From contig JAOZQU010000002.1 in NCBI GenBank assembly GCA_029932055.1, forward strand, positions 1 to 49,687: a stretch of DNA of 49,687 nt, in the 5' to 3' direction. Source of the DNA: Desulfocapsa sp. Its GTDB lineage: Bacteria > Desulfobacterota > Desulfobulbia > Desulfobulbales > Desulfocapsaceae. Of this stretch, positions 48,149-49,687 are shown in pieces. The position numbers and the translations under genes are program-made. Each line of letters starts with the position of its first letter. Within the stretch, counting starts at the first letter, position 1. The notes under the pieces are model-generated. The model was given only the letters and a program-made list of their open reading frames with translations. It did not search any database and was not told the DNA's origin.

Positions 48149-49348
48149 TTACTCTTTATTATTATTCAAAAGTAACAGGCTATAAATTGCCGACAGGGGC
48201 ATGATACCTCCTGTAGAATTTTTTTCAGTCACTATAATCTTGGCGGTCGCCACGTCAGTGCTGCCAGCGCTGTCGGTTACCTTCAGACTTACCGTGTAAT
48301 TACCAGACATTACAAACACATGACTACTGGACTGACCTGTACCTGTGCTACCATCACCAAAGTTCCAATCATACTGTATGATCGTGCCATTATCAGTAAT
48401 CGAAGTTGAAGCGGAACCGTCAAAATTAACTTGCACAGGAATTGTTTTCGATTGGTGGTTTGTAGAAAAGGTGGCTGTCGGTCCAATCTCTTCCGGATTA
48501 CTGCCAGACACGATGACCGGTATTGCTCTGCTTGTTGTTTGATCAATTCCGTCTGAAACAGTGAGAGTTGCCCGGTATGTACCGGCGACAACGTAGGTGT
48601 GTGTTACCAATGGCGTATTACTACTATCACGGCTGCCGTCACCAAAATCCCAGGTATAATGTAAAAGATTATTGTCTACATCACTGGATCCTGTTCCGTC
48701 AAAAATGACAGCCAGAGGATTGTTACCAACTGATGTTGATGCCGAGATAACAGCTATCGGAGGATGATTTTCAGATGAATTTTCTGTAACGGTGATAATT
48801 TGCTGAACTGTGGAGACAGCACCTGTGTTCTCCGTCACGGTAAGGGTAACAGTATAAACACCTGCAAAAACAAATTGGTGTGTAACCATTATATCGTCAA
48901 CAGGGGCTTCGCCATCTCCAAATTCCCAATGGTAATTAGTAATGGCACCTGTGGAACTGCCAGCATCTAAAGTGACTGCAAGAGGGGGCGCTCCTGATAC
49001 AGGATCCGCTTGAATCAGTGCAGATAAGACTTCTTCTGACGAAACTGCAATGGTAAAAGGTGCAGAGTGGCAACTTTCACGCCCATCGTCACAAAAACTG
49101 GTGAGCGTAAAAACAGCTTCACTTCCCGTAATTTCTACATCAGGGCAAGTCATTACTGTTGCGGCAGGATCTACCACTTCACATATTTTATTCTCATTAT
49201 CGTCATAAAGACGAAAACCGGCAGTAATGCAATCCAAGGTAGGTATAAACGAAAAGCTTACCTGCAGATTGCGTTGATCGGCCAGTGATGCTACCGATGT
49301 ATTGAGTAGGATGATAACAAGAAATATGAGCTGACGACAGATCATCAT
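48149..49348 (-). CDS. Secreted multi-PKD domain protein
   Basis: Three PKD repeats ('HWEFGDGEAP', 'TWDFGDGSRDSS', 'DWNFGDGSTGTG'), signal peptide, short hydrophobic C-terminus (GGIMPLSAIYSLLLLNNNKE). Confidence 0.9.
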   Translation of the reverse strand: MMICRQLIFLVIILLNTSVASLADQRNLQVSFSFIPTLDCITAGFRLYDDNENKICEVVDPAATVMTCPDVEITGSEAVFTLTSFCDDGRESCHSAPFTIAVSSEEVLSALIQADPVSGAPPLAVTLDAGSSTGAITNYHWEFGDGEAPVDDIMVTHQFVFAGVYTVTLTVTENTGAVSTVQQIITVTENSSENHPPIAVISASTSVGNNPLAVIFDGTGSSDVDNNLLHYTWDFGDGSRDSSNTPLVTHTYVVAGTYRATLTVSDGIDQTTSRAIPVIVSGSNPEEIGPTATFSTNHQSKTIPVQVNFDGSASTSITDNGTIIQYDWNFGDGSTGTGQSSSHVFVMSGNYTVSLKVTDSAGSTDVATAKIIVTEKNSTGGIMPLSAIYSLLLLNNNKE

Positions 49349-49616
49349 GAACTATATGAATTATGATATTTGGATTACAAAAATAGAATCCATTTTTTAG
49401 TGCTTTATTTCAGTAAATAAAGCTATCCGTTGCAGGCTGGGCTGTCTGGAGTTTTTAACAACCATGACATCCCCCCTGCAACGTTATCATGCAAAACATG
49501 TACCGTTTCACCTTTGCACGGAAAATATTTTCTGTCAGGTATATTCGGAACAGGCAAGTTCACTTGTCATATCGACAATGAACGGCAAGGAAAGCCAGTA
49601 CTTAGCTCAGTGCTCT

Positions 49617-49637
49617 CTTGAGGGCATAGCCCTCAAG
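49617..49637. repeat. Perfect 9-bp hairpin CTTGAGGGC-ATA-GCCCTCAAG
   Basis: Read directly; flanking CTTAG (49600-49604) and CTAAG (49638-49642) could extend it. Confidence 0.7.
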
Positions 49638-49642
49638 CTAAG

Positions 49643-49684
49643 CGTTAGTCATTAGTCGTTAACAATTGATTATTAATTATTTGT
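49643..49684 (+). repeat. Degenerate period-7 repeat tract (locus C)
   Basis: CGTTAGT|CATTAGT|CGTTAAC|AATTGAT|TATTAAT|TATTTGT, adjacent to the 49617-49637 hairpin. Confidence 0.65.
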
Positions 49685-49687
49685 GCC

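Noticed and set aside
49601-49642. TAGCTCAG-like D-loop string suggesting a tRNA
   Set aside because: No acceptor stem, anticodon arm or T-loop (GTTCGA) around it; explained by the CTTGAGGGC hairpin.
49464-49655. 63-aa ORF near the right edge
   Set aside because: Weak start context, overlaps the hairpin and heptamer repeat; cannot be supported as coding from this window.
1-49687. CRISPR array, rRNA, complete tRNA, prophage or toxin-antitoxin pair
   Set aside because: Looked for repeat-spacer periodicity, conserved RNA gene motifs and phage/TA genes; none found by reading.

Overview
This window looks like the chromosome of a Desulfobulbales-like Desulfobacterota bacterium. That assignment is inferred from gene content and protein style only; no search was run. 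From left to right it contains: an SDR epimerase cut by the window edge; bamA, mfd, a HAD nucleotidase and a rhodanese-MBL (persulfide dioxygenase-like) protein; an AI-2E family transporter; a lipoprotein; an Hpt protein; a large AAA ATPase; a cytochrome bd block (Rrf2 regulator, DUF4492-like protein, cydA, cydB, and a 30-aa membrane microprotein); and a REC-GGDEF-HD-GYP protein. Next comes a TetR regulator followed by a long propionate/methylmalonyl-CoA operon: prpE, sucC, a degenerate secreted GDPD, sucD, csaA, split methylmalonyl-CoA mutase, meaB, epimerase, and Na+-translocating methylmalonyl-CoA decarboxylase. Then come an MBL hydrolase, a LEA-like secreted protein, a radical SAM protein, a BamA-like barrel, dtd and an M16C peptidase. 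The window ends with a compact seven-gene DarA/DarB/BtrH/ABC/ACP biosynthesis-export operon, followed by FN3 and PKD secreted proteins. The strongest non-routine observations are: (1) the DarA/DarB/BtrH/ABC/ACP cassette; (2) a roughly 180-bp MITE-like element with 26-bp terminal inverted repeats that fills the whole intergenic gap upstream of that cassette and stops 2 bp before its first start codon; (3) a GlpQ-like pseudoenzyme between sucC and sucD; (4) period-7 repeat tracts in three intergenic regions, two of them directly before start codons that lack a Shine-Dalgarno; (5) paired palindromic operator candidates; and (6) a possible second TIR element upstream of prpE.
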